Assembly (NCBI GenBank): GCA_002319915.1
Contig: DCFQ01000109.1
Span: 1-20,550, forward strand
Direction: 5' to 3'
Length of the DNA stretch: 20,550 nucleotides
DNA from: Bacteroidales bacterium UBA1800
GTDB taxonomy: Bacteria > Bacteroidota > Bacteroidia > Bacteroidales > VadinHA17
The notes beneath the pieces were generated by a model. The model saw only the letters and a program-made list of their open reading frames with translations. It ran no database searches and was not told where the DNA came from. The position numbers and the translations under genes are program-made. Shown one piece after another: positions 1 through 7,471 of this stretch (position 1 is its first letter; each line of letters starts with the position of its first letter).

Positions 1-1
1 C

Positions 2-448
2 CAGGTCGAGGGCAGCCTGGCTGAACCTCTGAACCTGCCTCGCTGGGTAGGAACATTGGTGGTCCTGATCCTTTGTGCCGGATTCCTGGTTACAGCAATC
101 CTTGCATGGATATTCGACCTGACTCCTCAAGGAATAAAGAAGACCGGATCAGTAGAGGAGCTTGCAGGCATTGAAACTGTAGCACCACCTTCAAGGAGAA
201 GGCTTAAGATCAGTGATGCAGTGATCCTGGTTCAGGCGGTAGCCGTCATCATTCTTGCGTGGCCAAAATTATTCGGCAGGGATGCTGTTGAACGGCTGAG
301 AGCTTCCGGCGAAAAGCTTTCAGTTGCAGTAATGCCGTTCAGGAACATGACCAATGATACATCGATGAATGTCTGGCAGGAAGGCATTCAGCAAAGTTTT
401 ATATCATCACTCTATAACCGCAACCGGCTTCAATTCAAAAACAGTTGA
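2..448 (+). pseudogene. TolB/adenylate-cyclase-type membrane protein, 5' end outside window, apparently truncated
   Basis: The frame is open from base 2, so the gene begins left of the window. The visible part holds a membrane segment followed by AWIFDLTPQGIKKT, a motif typical of the N-terminal anchor of Bacteroidota proteins annotated as adenylate-cyclase or TPR proteins with a TolB-like domain. A second hydrophobic stretch (AVILVQAVAVIILAW) follows, and then the start of the TolB-like region (SVAVMPFRNMTNDTSMNVWQ, then EGIQ). In the family this region normally continues for hundreds of residues into TPR repeats. Here it ends after about 25 more residues at a TGA (446-448), and the last residues (YNRNRLQFKNS) no longer resemble the family. 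I infer a truncated or recombined gene. The family name rests on remembered motifs, and a short functional product cannot be excluded. Confidence 0.6.
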
Positions 449-683
449 CCATTATTCAAACGGCCAGATTGTTTGGGAAGTTGCTAAAATCAACAATGTC
501 ATCTTCACAAGCGCATATACTACCGAAACATTTATTGTATATGCAACTCAAAAATGGAATGCAGGGACTGGAGAGTTTAGTTTAAATGCGAATCTTAAAG
601 GGGATGAGGGTCACCATTATATGTTGAAATATTTTTTTTATGCAAATGGAAATCCTGTAAGTGTCAACGCAAACTGCCATTAG
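430..683 (+). pseudogene. Coding-like orphan tail, out of frame with the truncated gene before it
   Basis: From about base 430 the frame one base ahead of the truncated gene reads as plausible protein to a TAA at 681-683. It includes GQIVWEVAKINNVIFTS, YATQKWNAGTGEFSLNANLK and a C-terminus ending NGNPVSVNANCH, rich in alternating polar and aromatic residues like beta strands of a secreted protein. The DNA is visibly more AT-rich than the genes around it. There is no good start of its own; the first ATG in this frame (369) lies inside the upstream gene. I do not recognise the family. It may be the 3' remnant of another gene joined to the TolB-type gene by deletion or recombination, or chance. 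Confidence 0.3.
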
Positions 684-827
684 AGAGGTTTCCCTTTCCC
701 TGGAATAGCAGCTGTTTGCCGATTCGGATAAATAATCCGTAGCCTGTAAGGCTATATTCCTCAGATATTGCAAAATGACTGTTTTATGTTATAATTGAGG
801 TGGATTTATAAATCTGACGGGTATATA

Positions 828-857
828 TTTGGCTCCGGAATCACAACTTTAAGTTTG
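828..857 (+). promoter_or_regulatory. Candidate Bacteroidota-type promoter (TTTG ... TAAGTTTG)
   Basis: TTTG at 828-831 is followed after 18 bases by TAAGTTTG at 850-857. This fits the Bacteroidota sigma-factor pattern of a -33 TTTG/TTG and a -7 TAnnTTTG. Transcription would start near 862, just ahead of the hairpin at 871-906. The spacing is near the short end of what is usual, and no gene starts close by. Confidence 0.3.
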
Positions 858-870
858 TTCATTTTCCCCG

Positions 871-913
871 CCCCCGGCACCACGTTTCTTCGCTACTGGC
901 CGGGGGATTTTTA
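871..913 (+). terminator. Terminator-like hairpin
   Basis: CCCCCGGC (871-878) pairs perfectly with GCCGGGGG (899-906) around a 20-base loop and is followed by ATTTTTATT. The T-rich run on the 3' side fits rightward transcription. It would end anything read through from the truncated gene, or act as an attenuator ahead of the TPR gene at 1040. Confidence 0.55.
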
Positions 914-1039
914 TTGCACCTAGTTAAAAAGATTTCCTGATTCAGGTATGTATCATCCCGCTGATGCGGATTTGCATTCCGTGCCCGGGAATCAAAGGCA
1001 GCGATAACAACCTGGTAAAAGGTTCCTTATATTTGACTC

Positions 1040-2104
1040 ATGAAGAACCCCTTTCAAATACGAGGTGTGGTTTTTGGCTTTGCGGTTTTCATTCTTCTGA
1101 CGATAACTCAGACTACTTACGGTCAGCTGTTCCAGGATACCATAGCCGTCAACCTTGTCAGACAAGGTTTTGACCATATTTACAGGCAGGAATTCAATGA
1201 CGCAGAGGAAATACTGACCCGCATCAATCAAATATATCCAGGCCACCCGGCAACATACCTTTACAAGGCAATCATTATCTATTACCAGGAATATCCGCTT
1301 ATTCCCTCTAATCCCAGGTTCAAGGCTTTTGAGTACCAGCTGAGGACCAGCATCAGGGTCTGTGAAGCAAAGCCCGGGTGGCTCGATGATCCTGAAAAAC
1401 TGCTGATAGACTTCTGCTCCAGGGGATTACTGATGCTATGCTACAACGAGAACGGGATGACAAACGAGGTGATATCAATCGCATTTTCGACATATAAATG
1501 CGTCAAGAAATCATTCAAATACAAGGATGTATATCCTGATTTCTGCTACTTTACGGGCCTTTACAATTATTACAGGGAAGCATATCCTGAACATCACCCT
1601 GTTTACAGGGCCATTGCGGCGCTTTTTCCGCACGGTGACAGGCAGGCGGGCCTTAAGGACCTGCAGAAGGCGGCAGAAAACGGAATCATGCTTAAAGCCG
1701 AAGCTTATTCCATTCTCTCATGGATATATATGTATTACGAGAAGAACTACCCCGAAGCCCTTAAATACAGCAGGGGCATTTCTGAAAAGTTTCCTTCCAA
1801 CATGTTATTCAGGGTGGAGCTGGTCAAGAACCTGTTGCTGGTCAATAATTTTGAGGAGGCCGAAAAGGTCATCCCGCAGTCCGGCAATATACATGAGCCC
1901 TATTTCAGAGGGCAGACGGCCCTTTACAACGCGTTCATCCAGGAAAAGAAATATCAGAATTACAGCCAGGCCTCAAAGCTTTACCAGGAAGGGGTCAATG
2001 CAATGAAAACCTTTGGGGTCCGGGGTCAATATCTTGCGGATTACGGGACCGACGGCCTCAAAAGGGTAAAGGCTCTTCAGAAAAGCCGGGGCCCGATTGA
2101 ATAA
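1040..2104 (+). CDS. Secreted TPR-like protein of unknown function
   Basis: A 354-residue protein with an N-terminal signal peptide: basic start, hydrophobic core GVVFGFAVFILLTI, likely cleavage near TTYG/QLF at residues 28-29. The mature part looks alpha-helical and solenoid-like. Helix pairs resemble TPR units, for example AVNLVRQGFDHIYRQEFNDA near residues 35-55, AEAYSILSWIYMYYEKNYPE near 220-240, and LVKNLLLVNNFEEAEKVI near 265-285. A Tyr-rich middle (YFTGLYNYYREAYPE) is reminiscent of Bacteroidota TPR proteins of unknown role. It is probably periplasmic or outer-membrane associated and may mediate protein-protein contacts. No catalytic motif is visible. It stands alone on this strand and runs convergently into the aspartase gene, 23 bases away. 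TATATTTG ends only 4 bases before the ATG. The gene call is secure; the function is unknown. Confidence 0.85.
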   Translation: MKNPFQIRGVVFGFAVFILLTITQTTYGQLFQDTIAVNLVRQGFDHIYRQEFNDAEEILTRINQIYPGHPATYLYKAIIIYYQEYPLIPSNPRFKAFEYQLRTSIRVCEAKPGWLDDPEKLLIDFCSRGLLMLCYNENGMTNEVISIAFSTYKCVKKSFKYKDVYPDFCYFTGLYNYYREAYPEHHPVYRAIAALFPHGDRQAGLKDLQKAAENGIMLKAEAYSILSWIYMYYEKNYPEALKYSRGISEKFPSNMLFRVELVKNLLLVNNFEEAEKVIPQSGNIHEPYFRGQTALYNAFIQEKKYQNYSQASKLYQEGVNAMKTFGVRGQYLADYGTDGLKRVKALQKSRGPIE

Positions 2105-2127
2105 TATTCCTTTGGAAAAGGATCCTG

Positions 2128-3567
2128 TCAGATCTCCCCGAGCGAGAATCCCAGCTTAAGCAGGTTCCCGGGCTCAACGATTGCCCTCAGCTTAACTTCG
2201 TCAATTGACTGAAGGACCGAGTTGGCTTCGAAAATATCGCATTTCCTTGTCTTCATGAGATTTGCGAGCTCACCGGCCTTATGATAGCCCAGGTAAGGGA
2301 TAAGTGCAGTTGTCAGCGAAGGGCTGTTCAACAGTGATGTGTAACCGGCATTCTCATTCACGGTGAGCCCTGTGATGAGATTCTCCGTGCAGGATTTGCA
2401 CGCAGAAACAAGCAGGTTAAGTGATTCGATCACCGCGCATCCGATGGCGGGAAGATATGCATTCAGCTCGAGGCATCCCTGTCCGCATAGCGAACTCACG
2501 AGATCATCGTTCGAATAGACTTTGTGCGACACTGAAATAACAAATTCCGGGATTACAGGGTTGATCTTTCCGGGCATGATTGAGCTTCCGACCTGCCTTT
2601 CAGGTATCTCAATGCTCCTGTCTTTTGCTATATCCGACGCCAGGAGCCTGATGTCGGATACCATCTTTTCAAGATTCACTGCGAGAGCTTTGAACGTGGC
2701 ATGCACCTCCACCCATTTATCAAGGTTGGCAGTCGTATCGGAAAGGTTTTCGCTGTGGGAAAGCGGCAGGCCGGTCAGGTCGCGGAGTTCAGCCACGACA
2801 TTCATGAGAAAAAACCTCGGGACCGCCATGCCAGTTCCTGTTGCCCCGCCTCCCAGGTTCACGGGCTTCAGCCTCTCGGTGCATTTGGACATACGCCACC
2901 AGTCACGCGAAAGGGCCTCGTTATAAGTGCTGAACAAGCGTCCGAACGATGATGGCACGGCTTCCTGCATCTGGGTGTATCCCGGCCGCAGCATGTTTGC
3001 CGTGTCCTTCTCGATCGCCTCCACTTTCAGCCTCAGCCTGTTGATCTCTTCTTCAAGCCTGGCGGTGAGCCTCATTGCAGCCACGGTAAGTGCTGTCGGG
3101 ATCACGTCGTTGGTTGACTGGTAGATATTTGCATGCTCCGTCGGATCGATATATGAGTACGAACCGCATTTGTTCCCGGTCTTCAGAAGGGCAGCATTGG
3201 CAATTATTTCATTTATGTTCATGTTTATGCTCGTACCCGCGCCGCCCTGGATTGCCGGGACGATAAAATGCTCGAAATGCTCTCCTTCCGATACCTCCCT
3301 GGCAGCGTTTGTCAGGGCTTCAATTATTTCATCCGGGATGAACCTGACCGAAGGATGCTCCCCGTACTTTTCAGCGGCGGCATCACGAAACCTCCGGTAG
3401 GTGTTGTAACAGGCAATTTTTGTCAGGCCGGCAGCTTTGTACCATTCGGCAGGGAAAGGTGTGGCATTGGAGAAGTTCTCCCTTGCCCGCACGGAATTGA
3501 TGCCGTAAAGTGCATCGGCTGGTACCTGCTTTTCACCAAGTGAGTCTTTTTCTGTTCGGAACATCAT
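2128..3567 (-). CDS. aspA: Aspartate ammonia-lyase (aspartase)
   Basis: A 479-residue fumarase/aspartase superfamily enzyme, almost the length of E. coli AspA (478). AspA converts L-aspartate to fumarate and ammonia in the cytoplasm, feeding the C4-dicarboxylate pathway. The N-terminus reads LGEKQVPADALYGINSVRA. GGAGTSINMNINEIIAN (108-124) matches the aspartase form of the substrate loop rather than the FumC form. The flexible catalytic loop GSSIMPGKINPV (327-338) contains the SS pair with the catalytic serine and continues VIPEF, as in aspartases; FumC usually has NPTQCE there. STNDVIPTA (151-159) is the conserved second region. Fumarase or another superfamily lyase is the main alternative. 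It is the last gene of a leftward series, 120 bases after the response regulator, with a palindromic repeat pair in between, so it may have its own promoter. Confidence 0.9.
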   Translation of the reverse strand: MMFRTEKDSLGEKQVPADALYGINSVRARENFSNATPFPAEWYKAAGLTKIACYNTYRRFRDAAAEKYGEHPSVRFIPDEIIEALTNAAREVSEGEHFEHFIVPAIQGGAGTSINMNINEIIANAALLKTGNKCGSYSYIDPTEHANIYQSTNDVIPTALTVAAMRLTARLEEEINRLRLKVEAIEKDTANMLRPGYTQMQEAVPSSFGRLFSTYNEALSRDWWRMSKCTERLKPVNLGGGATGTGMAVPRFFLMNVVAELRDLTGLPLSHSENLSDTTANLDKWVEVHATFKALAVNLEKMVSDIRLLASDIAKDRSIEIPERQVGSSIMPGKINPVIPEFVISVSHKVYSNDDLVSSLCGQGCLELNAYLPAIGCAVIESLNLLVSACKSCTENLITGLTVNENAGYTSLLNSPSLTTALIPYLGYHKAGELANLMKTRKCDIFEANSVLQSIDEVKLRAIVEPGNLLKLGFSLGEI

Positions 3568-3573
3568 AAATTC

Positions 3574-3644
3574 GCCCCCAATCCCCTAAAGGGGGCATTT
3601 GTTGGTTTGTAATTTCGCGCCCCCCTTCAGGGGGGGATGGGGGG
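3574..3644. repeat. Inverted pair of GC-rich palindromic repeats (REP-like)
   Basis: Copy one (3574-3596) is a hairpin with GCCCCC at 3574-3579 and GGGGGC at 3591-3596, containing CCCCTAAAGGGG. Copy two (3619-3644), read on the other strand, begins GCCCCCCATCCCC and ends GAAGGGGGGC, so it is the same element inverted. The flanks are also similar (AAATTCG before copy one, ATTTTG before copy two on the other strand). Such C-run/G-run palindromes are frequent between genes of Bacteroidota. The pair fills the gap between the response regulator and aspA. Confidence 0.7.
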
Positions 3645-3687
3645 CAAAATCAGTCACGCACATAGAAGGAAGGGAGATCACGGAGGG

Positions 3688-4863
3688 TCACACATTTCCT
3701 CCCGAAACCGGCCGCGCGTATGCAATTACATCTGGCCCGGTGATCTCGTCCCTGCACAGTATGATGAGACGCTCCAGCACATTCCGGAATTCCCTGATAT
3801 TCCCTGTCCACACGATATTCTGGAGCTCCTCAATGGCATCCTGTCTGATCGCCTTCCTGCCCATCCCGTATTCGCCGCAAATTAGCGAATTGAAATGCTC
3901 GGCAAGAATCGGGATATCCTCAATGCGTTCATTCAGGCTCGGCACATGGATCAGGATCACGCTCAGCCTGTGGTAAAGGTCCTCACGGAAGTTATTGCTC
4001 TCGATTTCTTTCTTGATGTTCTTATTGGTGGCTGTGATCACCCTGACATTCACGTGGATATCTTTATCGGATCCGACTCTGGAGATCTTATTCTCCTGCA
4101 AGGCCCTTAAAACCTTTGCCTGGGCCGACAGGCTCATATCCCCGATTTCGTCAAGGAAGAGGGTGCCGCCGTTGGCCTGCTCAAACTTCCCGATACGCTG
4201 TTTTATAGCCGAGGTAAAAGAGCCTTTTTCATGTCCGAAGAGTTCACTTTCAATTAATTCTGAGGGGATTGCCGCACAGTTTACCTCGACGAAGGGCGCT
4301 TTGGCCCTGTTGCTTTTCTCGTGGATCTGGTGCGCAACCAGCTCCTTACCGGTACCGTTAGCTCCCGTGATCAGGACCCTCGCTTCGGTGGAGGCAACCC
4401 TGTCGATCATCTCCTTTACTTTCCTGATCGCCTCTGATTCGCCAACTATCTCGTACATCTTGCTCACCTTATTCTTCAGAACCTGGGTCTGGCTTATCAG
4501 GGTCGATTTGTCAGTTGCATTCCTGATAGTTATCAGAAGCCTGTTCAGATCGAGAGGTTTCTCGAGGAAATCATAGGCGCCTTTTTTTATCGCCTCGACG
4601 GCAGTATCGATATTCCCGTGCCCGGAGATCATGATCACAGGGACATCGGTGGTCGCCTCGCAGATTTTCTGAAGCACCTCGATCCCGTCCATTTTTGCCA
4701 TCTTGATATCGCAGAGAACGATGTCATAGGAATTGCTGCTGAACATCTCGAGTCCGGAGGGCCCGTCCTCCGCAAGATCAACTTCGTGTTTCTCGTACTC
4801 CAGCACCTCCTTCAGAGTATTCCTGATTGCTCGTTCATCGTCGATAACAAGGATCTTTGACAT
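3688..4863 (-). CDS. Sigma-54-type response regulator (receiver + AAA+), no DNA-binding domain
   Basis: 391 residues. The receiver domain (1-120) has acidic residues D8/D9, phosphoacceptor D52 (VLCDIKM) and the conserved K102 (EKPLDL). The AAA+ domain (about 138-370) has Walker A GANGTGKE (167-174), Walker B GGTLFLDE (232-239), arginine-finger candidates in FREDLYHRL (292-300) and WTGNIREFRN (352-361). In NtrC-type regulators this domain remodels sigma-54 RNA polymerase through the GAFTGA loop; here the loop reads GSFTSA (214-219), which keeps the Phe and Thr. The protein ends about 20 residues after the AAA+ domain, so the usual Fis-type helix-turn-helix is absent. No histidine kinase gene lies nearby. 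It follows the ABC permease by 143 bases and probably serves as a transcriptional regulator of unknown targets, acting from solution or through a partner. Confidence 0.88.
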   Translation of the reverse strand: MSKILVIDDERAIRNTLKEVLEYEKHEVDLAEDGPSGLEMFSSNSYDIVLCDIKMAKMDGIEVLQKICEATTDVPVIMISGHGNIDTAVEAIKKGAYDFLEKPLDLNRLLITIRNATDKSTLISQTQVLKNKVSKMYEIVGESEAIRKVKEMIDRVASTEARVLITGANGTGKELVAHQIHEKSNRAKAPFVEVNCAAIPSELIESELFGHEKGSFTSAIKQRIGKFEQANGGTLFLDEIGDMSLSAQAKVLRALQENKISRVGSDKDIHVNVRVITATNKNIKKEIESNNFREDLYHRLSVILIHVPSLNERIEDIPILAEHFNSLICGEYGMGRKAIRQDAIEELQNIVWTGNIREFRNVLERLIILCRDEITGPDVIAYARPVSGGNV

Positions 4864-4913
4864 AACTTCAAATTAACAGCTATCTGGTTAATTACTTGAT
4901 GCTTCGGGTGCAA

Positions 4914-5006
4914 GGCTTCAGGCTTCGGGCTTCAGGCTTCAGGAAAACCAGTTTGATTTTCCTGAAGCCGGCTGGTGCCTTCCTCCTGGTGCCTGGTGCC
5001 TGGCGC
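4914..5006. repeat. Two short 7-bp tandem repeat arrays flanking a perfect inverted repeat
   Basis: Four heptamers GGCTTCA/GGCTTCG run from 4914 to 4941. A second set of heptamers CTGGTGC/CTGGCGC lies at 4972-4978 and 4986-5006, ending one base before the stop codon of the ABC permease. Between them, GGCTTCAGGAAAA (4935-4947) and TTTTCCTGAAGCC (4957-4969) form a perfect 13-bp inverted repeat with a 9-base loop. The left stem reuses the last heptamer of the first array. Confidence 0.75.
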
Positions 5007-6365
5007 CTACCCACTATATCTCAGCCATTTCCACATCTCTTTCCAGGATGTTTTCTTGCCGTACATCAGGATCCCGGTACGATAGATCTTGGCTGCCATC
5101 CACACAAATACCCCAAATGTCAACAGCATCAGCAGCATTGATATTGCAAGCTGCCAGTAGGGTACGCCGAACGGCAGCCTGGCCACCATCACGATCGGTG
5201 AAGTGAGCGGTATCATCGAACACCAGAAGGAGAGTGAGCTTTCCGGGTTCTGCATTGTGCCCATGGCGACCATCAGGGCAAGTATTATGGGTATCGTAAC
5301 AGGCAGCATGAACTGCTGGGTTTCCGTCTCATTGTCCACCGCAGATCCTATCGCCGCAAATACCGACGCGTAGAGGAGGTAGCCTGTTACAAAATAGAAT
5401 ATGAAGCAGATGATGATCAGTCCCCAGGGCTGATTCATGGCGCTGGTGAAGAGCTTTGAGAACTCTGCGGCCTGCGGGCTCATCTCACTTGTCTGTGCCG
5501 ATGCCTGACTCTGCTGATCCTGGCTCATGATGTTCTTCGACATGTTCTGCGTCATTTCGGTCATATTACCCTTGCTCAGGAGAGTGGTTTTCACGATACT
5601 GACTATTCCGACTGTCAGGAAGACCCAGATGAGGAACTGGGTAAGGCCGACCAGTGCAATCCCGATAATTTTTCCAAGCATGAGCTGGACCGGTTTGACC
5701 GATGAAACGATCACCTCCACGACACGGCTCGTCTTTTCTTCAATGACCCCTCTCATCACCTGTGCACCAAACATGAAGACAAGCATATACATCAGGAATC
5801 CGCTGATGTAGGCAAGAGCCATCGATATCCCTGTGCTGGTTTCCTTAACCTGGCCGGTCTGGTCAATCTTCTTTGTCTGTATTGAGACTTTGGTCTCTAC
5901 ATTCTTCATGATCGCGTCAAGGTTCTCGATCTTGTAAGCCATCAGCTTCTGTCTCTCGATCTCTTTCTCGAGCGATCTTTCGATATGATCAAGGAGGCCT
6001 ATCGGCGGCTGTTTCTTTGAGATAAGCTGAATGGCATTGGGCGTATTGACAATCTCCGGAGATATGTAGAGTATCCCGTAGTATCCCGACTGCTCGAATG
6101 TTTTTTCAAGATCCTTGACATTCACATTTTCAAGGTAATCAAATTCAAGGTCCTTGGTGTTTTTGATCACACCCTTGAACAGGTCGGAGTTGTCTTCAAC
6201 AACCGCTATCTTTTTGTGGTCCTGCTGCTGGTTCATCATCACCAGCGTGGGAACCACTATTAACCCGGCCATCAGGAGAGGCGCCAGGATAGTCATGATT
6301 ATAAATGATTTTTTTCTGACCCTGGTCATGTACTCCCTTTTGATAATGATAGGTATCTTGCTCAT
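5007..6365 (-). CDS. ABC-2 type transporter permease, NatB-like
   Basis: 452-residue membrane protein and partner of the ATPase 32 bases upstream. A short cytoplasmic N-terminus (IIIKREYMTRVRKKSF) leads into one membrane helix (about 21-44), then an outside domain of about 130 residues. About five more helices follow (about 180-204, 228-257, 314-340, 352-370 and 403-425), ending in a basic, Trp-rich tail. The motif RGVIEEKTSRVVEVIVSS (205-222) is characteristic of NatB-type exporters. NatAB of Bacillus exports sodium, but related pairs carry other substrates, so the cargo here is open. An insertion rich in Met, Gln and Ser (about 265-300) separates two helices. The stop codon abuts the heptamer repeats. 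The assignment to the ABC-2 superfamily is firm; the substrate is unknown. Confidence 0.88.
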   Translation of the reverse strand: MSKIPIIIKREYMTRVRKKSFIIMTILAPLLMAGLIVVPTLVMMNQQQDHKKIAVVEDNSDLFKGVIKNTKDLEFDYLENVNVKDLEKTFEQSGYYGILYISPEIVNTPNAIQLISKKQPPIGLLDHIERSLEKEIERQKLMAYKIENLDAIMKNVETKVSIQTKKIDQTGQVKETSTGISMALAYISGFLMYMLVFMFGAQVMRGVIEEKTSRVVEVIVSSVKPVQLMLGKIIGIALVGLTQFLIWVFLTVGIVSIVKTTLLSKGNMTEMTQNMSKNIMSQDQQSQASAQTSEMSPQAAEFSKLFTSAMNQPWGLIIICFIFYFVTGYLLYASVFAAIGSAVDNETETQQFMLPVTIPIILALMVAMGTMQNPESSLSFWCSMIPLTSPIVMVARLPFGVPYWQLAISMLLMLLTFGVFVWMAAKIYRTGILMYGKKTSWKEMWKWLRYSG

Positions 6366-6397
6366 ATTATGAAACTTGATAAGTTACTTGTTGTGAA

Positions 6398-7306
6398 TTA
6401 ATTACGCGCTTCCACCACCCTTATGAAGATTTCGTTCATGGAAGGAAGGGAGGGATTGAATGAAACTACCTTTCCTGAAGCAATCGCAGCCCGGAGTACG
6501 TCATTTGTATCGAGAACACCTGCGGCCTTAAGCCTGATGGCGCTGTGGTGGTCCTCAGTAGTTTTGCTCATTATCGTGAAATTACCGCTTTCAGCCAGGG
6601 TCACGTCACCCTCGAATACTATATCATATTCGTTGGCAGCCCACTGCCTGCGGATCGAGTCGACACTCCCCTCCAGGATTGTTTTGGCCTTGTCTATCAG
6701 GGTAATATTGTCGCATAATTCCTCCACTGAGGCCATGTTGTGCGTTGAGAATATTATTGTAGCTCCCCTTTCCCTGAGAAATAGGATTTCATTTTTGATC
6801 AGGTTGGCGTTCACCGGGTCGAAACCGGTAAACGGTTCGTCGAAGATCAGAAGCTTCGGCTCGTGCAGGACCGTGGTAACGAACTGGACCTTCTGCTGCA
6901 TCCCTTTTGAAAGTTCTTCGACTTTTTTGCCCCACCAGTCGACAATATCGAGTTTTTTGAACCAGTACTTCAGCCTTCTCATGGCTTCCGCCTTTGAAAG
7001 CCCCTTGAGCTGGGCAAAATAGAGGGCCTGCTCACCTACTTTCATCTTCTTGTAAAGGCCCCTCTCTTCGGGGAGGTATCCAATGGCCAGCACATCCTCA
7101 GCTGTTAGTTTCTTGCCGTTGAGGATCAATTCACCGGAATCCGGGCCGGTAATCTGATTTATTATCCTGATAAGTGTTGTTTTCCCGGCACCGTTTGGTC
7201 CCAGGAGCCCGTAGATGCTCTTCTCCGGCACGGAGATGCTGACCTTATCGAGTGCAATCGTGGTTCCGAACTGTTTGGTAATGTTCTTTGCTTCGAAAAG
7301 TGCCAT
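6398..7306 (-). CDS. ABC transporter ATP-binding protein, NatA-like
   Basis: 302 residues. It powers the neighbouring permease by ATP hydrolysis at the cytoplasmic face. Visible motifs are Walker A GPNGAGKT (36-43); the family-typical GYLPEERGLYKKM (76-88), where the usual Q-loop glutamine is replaced; the signature LSKGM (132-136, in place of LSGGQ); Walker B LLIFDEP (152-158); the D-loop GFDP; and switch histidine H189 (STHN). A C-terminal extension of about 80 residues follows the nucleotide-binding domain, as is common in exporters of this type. It starts 165 bases after dnaJ, behind a repeat region, and is followed closely by the permease, so the pair should be co-transcribed. Confidence 0.9.
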   Translation of the reverse strand: MALFEAKNITKQFGTTIALDKVSISVPEKSIYGLLGPNGAGKTTLIRIINQITGPDSGELILNGKKLTAEDVLAIGYLPEERGLYKKMKVGEQALYFAQLKGLSKAEAMRRLKYWFKKLDIVDWWGKKVEELSKGMQQKVQFVTTVLHEPKLLIFDEPFTGFDPVNANLIKNEILFLRERGATIIFSTHNMASVEELCDNITLIDKAKTILEGSVDSIRRQWAANEYDIVFEGDVTLAESGNFTIMSKTTEDHHSAIRLKAAGVLDTNDVLRAAIASGKVVSFNPSLPSMNEIFIRVVEARN

Positions 7307-7350
7307 GTTGATTTGTATGTGTTAGTATATTGAGGTGTAAATATATAAAA

Positions 7351-7453
7351 AACTCTGTGTACCTCGGTGTCTACTCCGTGAAACTCTGTGTCATAAAAAA
7401 AAGCTAAAAACTTTCACTGAGAACATTGAGAAGGCACAGAGCCTCACTGAGAT
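7351..7453. repeat. CTCTGTGT-type intergenic repeat, inverted pair
   Basis: The first half (7351-7392) contains ACTCTGTGTACCTCGGTGTC and then ACTCCGTGAAACTCTGTGTC. The second half (7412-7453) read on the other strand contains GAGGCTCTGTGCCTTCTC. Both align with the repeat at 9415-9473. The element lies between dnaJ and the ABC ATPase gene and shows no coding potential. Confidence 0.6.
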
Positions 7454-7471
7454 TTAACTGAATTGTCCTGT

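Larger units (their letters stand above)
684..1039. other. Intergenic region of about 350 bases without a gene
   Basis: No convincing gene on either strand. It holds two small inverted repeats (CGGAT/ATCCG at 725-729/735-739 and AGCC/GGCT at 741-744/750-753), three copies of the -7-like string TAnnTTTG (824-831, 850-857, 1028-1035), and one strong GC-rich hairpin followed by a T-rich run (871-913). The left half is AT-rich, like the orphan tail before it. Confidence 0.6.

Noticed and set aside
2108..2122. Terminator between the convergent TPR and aspA genes
   Set aside because: TCCTTT/AAAGGA gives only a 6-bp AT-rich stem with a 3-base loop and no clear T run, so it is too weak to call.
3995..4576. 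Long plus-strand open frame opposite the response regulator
   Set aside because: It is a shadow of a well-conserved gene on the other strand, and its translation resembles no protein family.
4914..5006. CRISPR array
   Set aside because: The units are 7 bp and directly adjacent, with no unique spacers and no cas genes.
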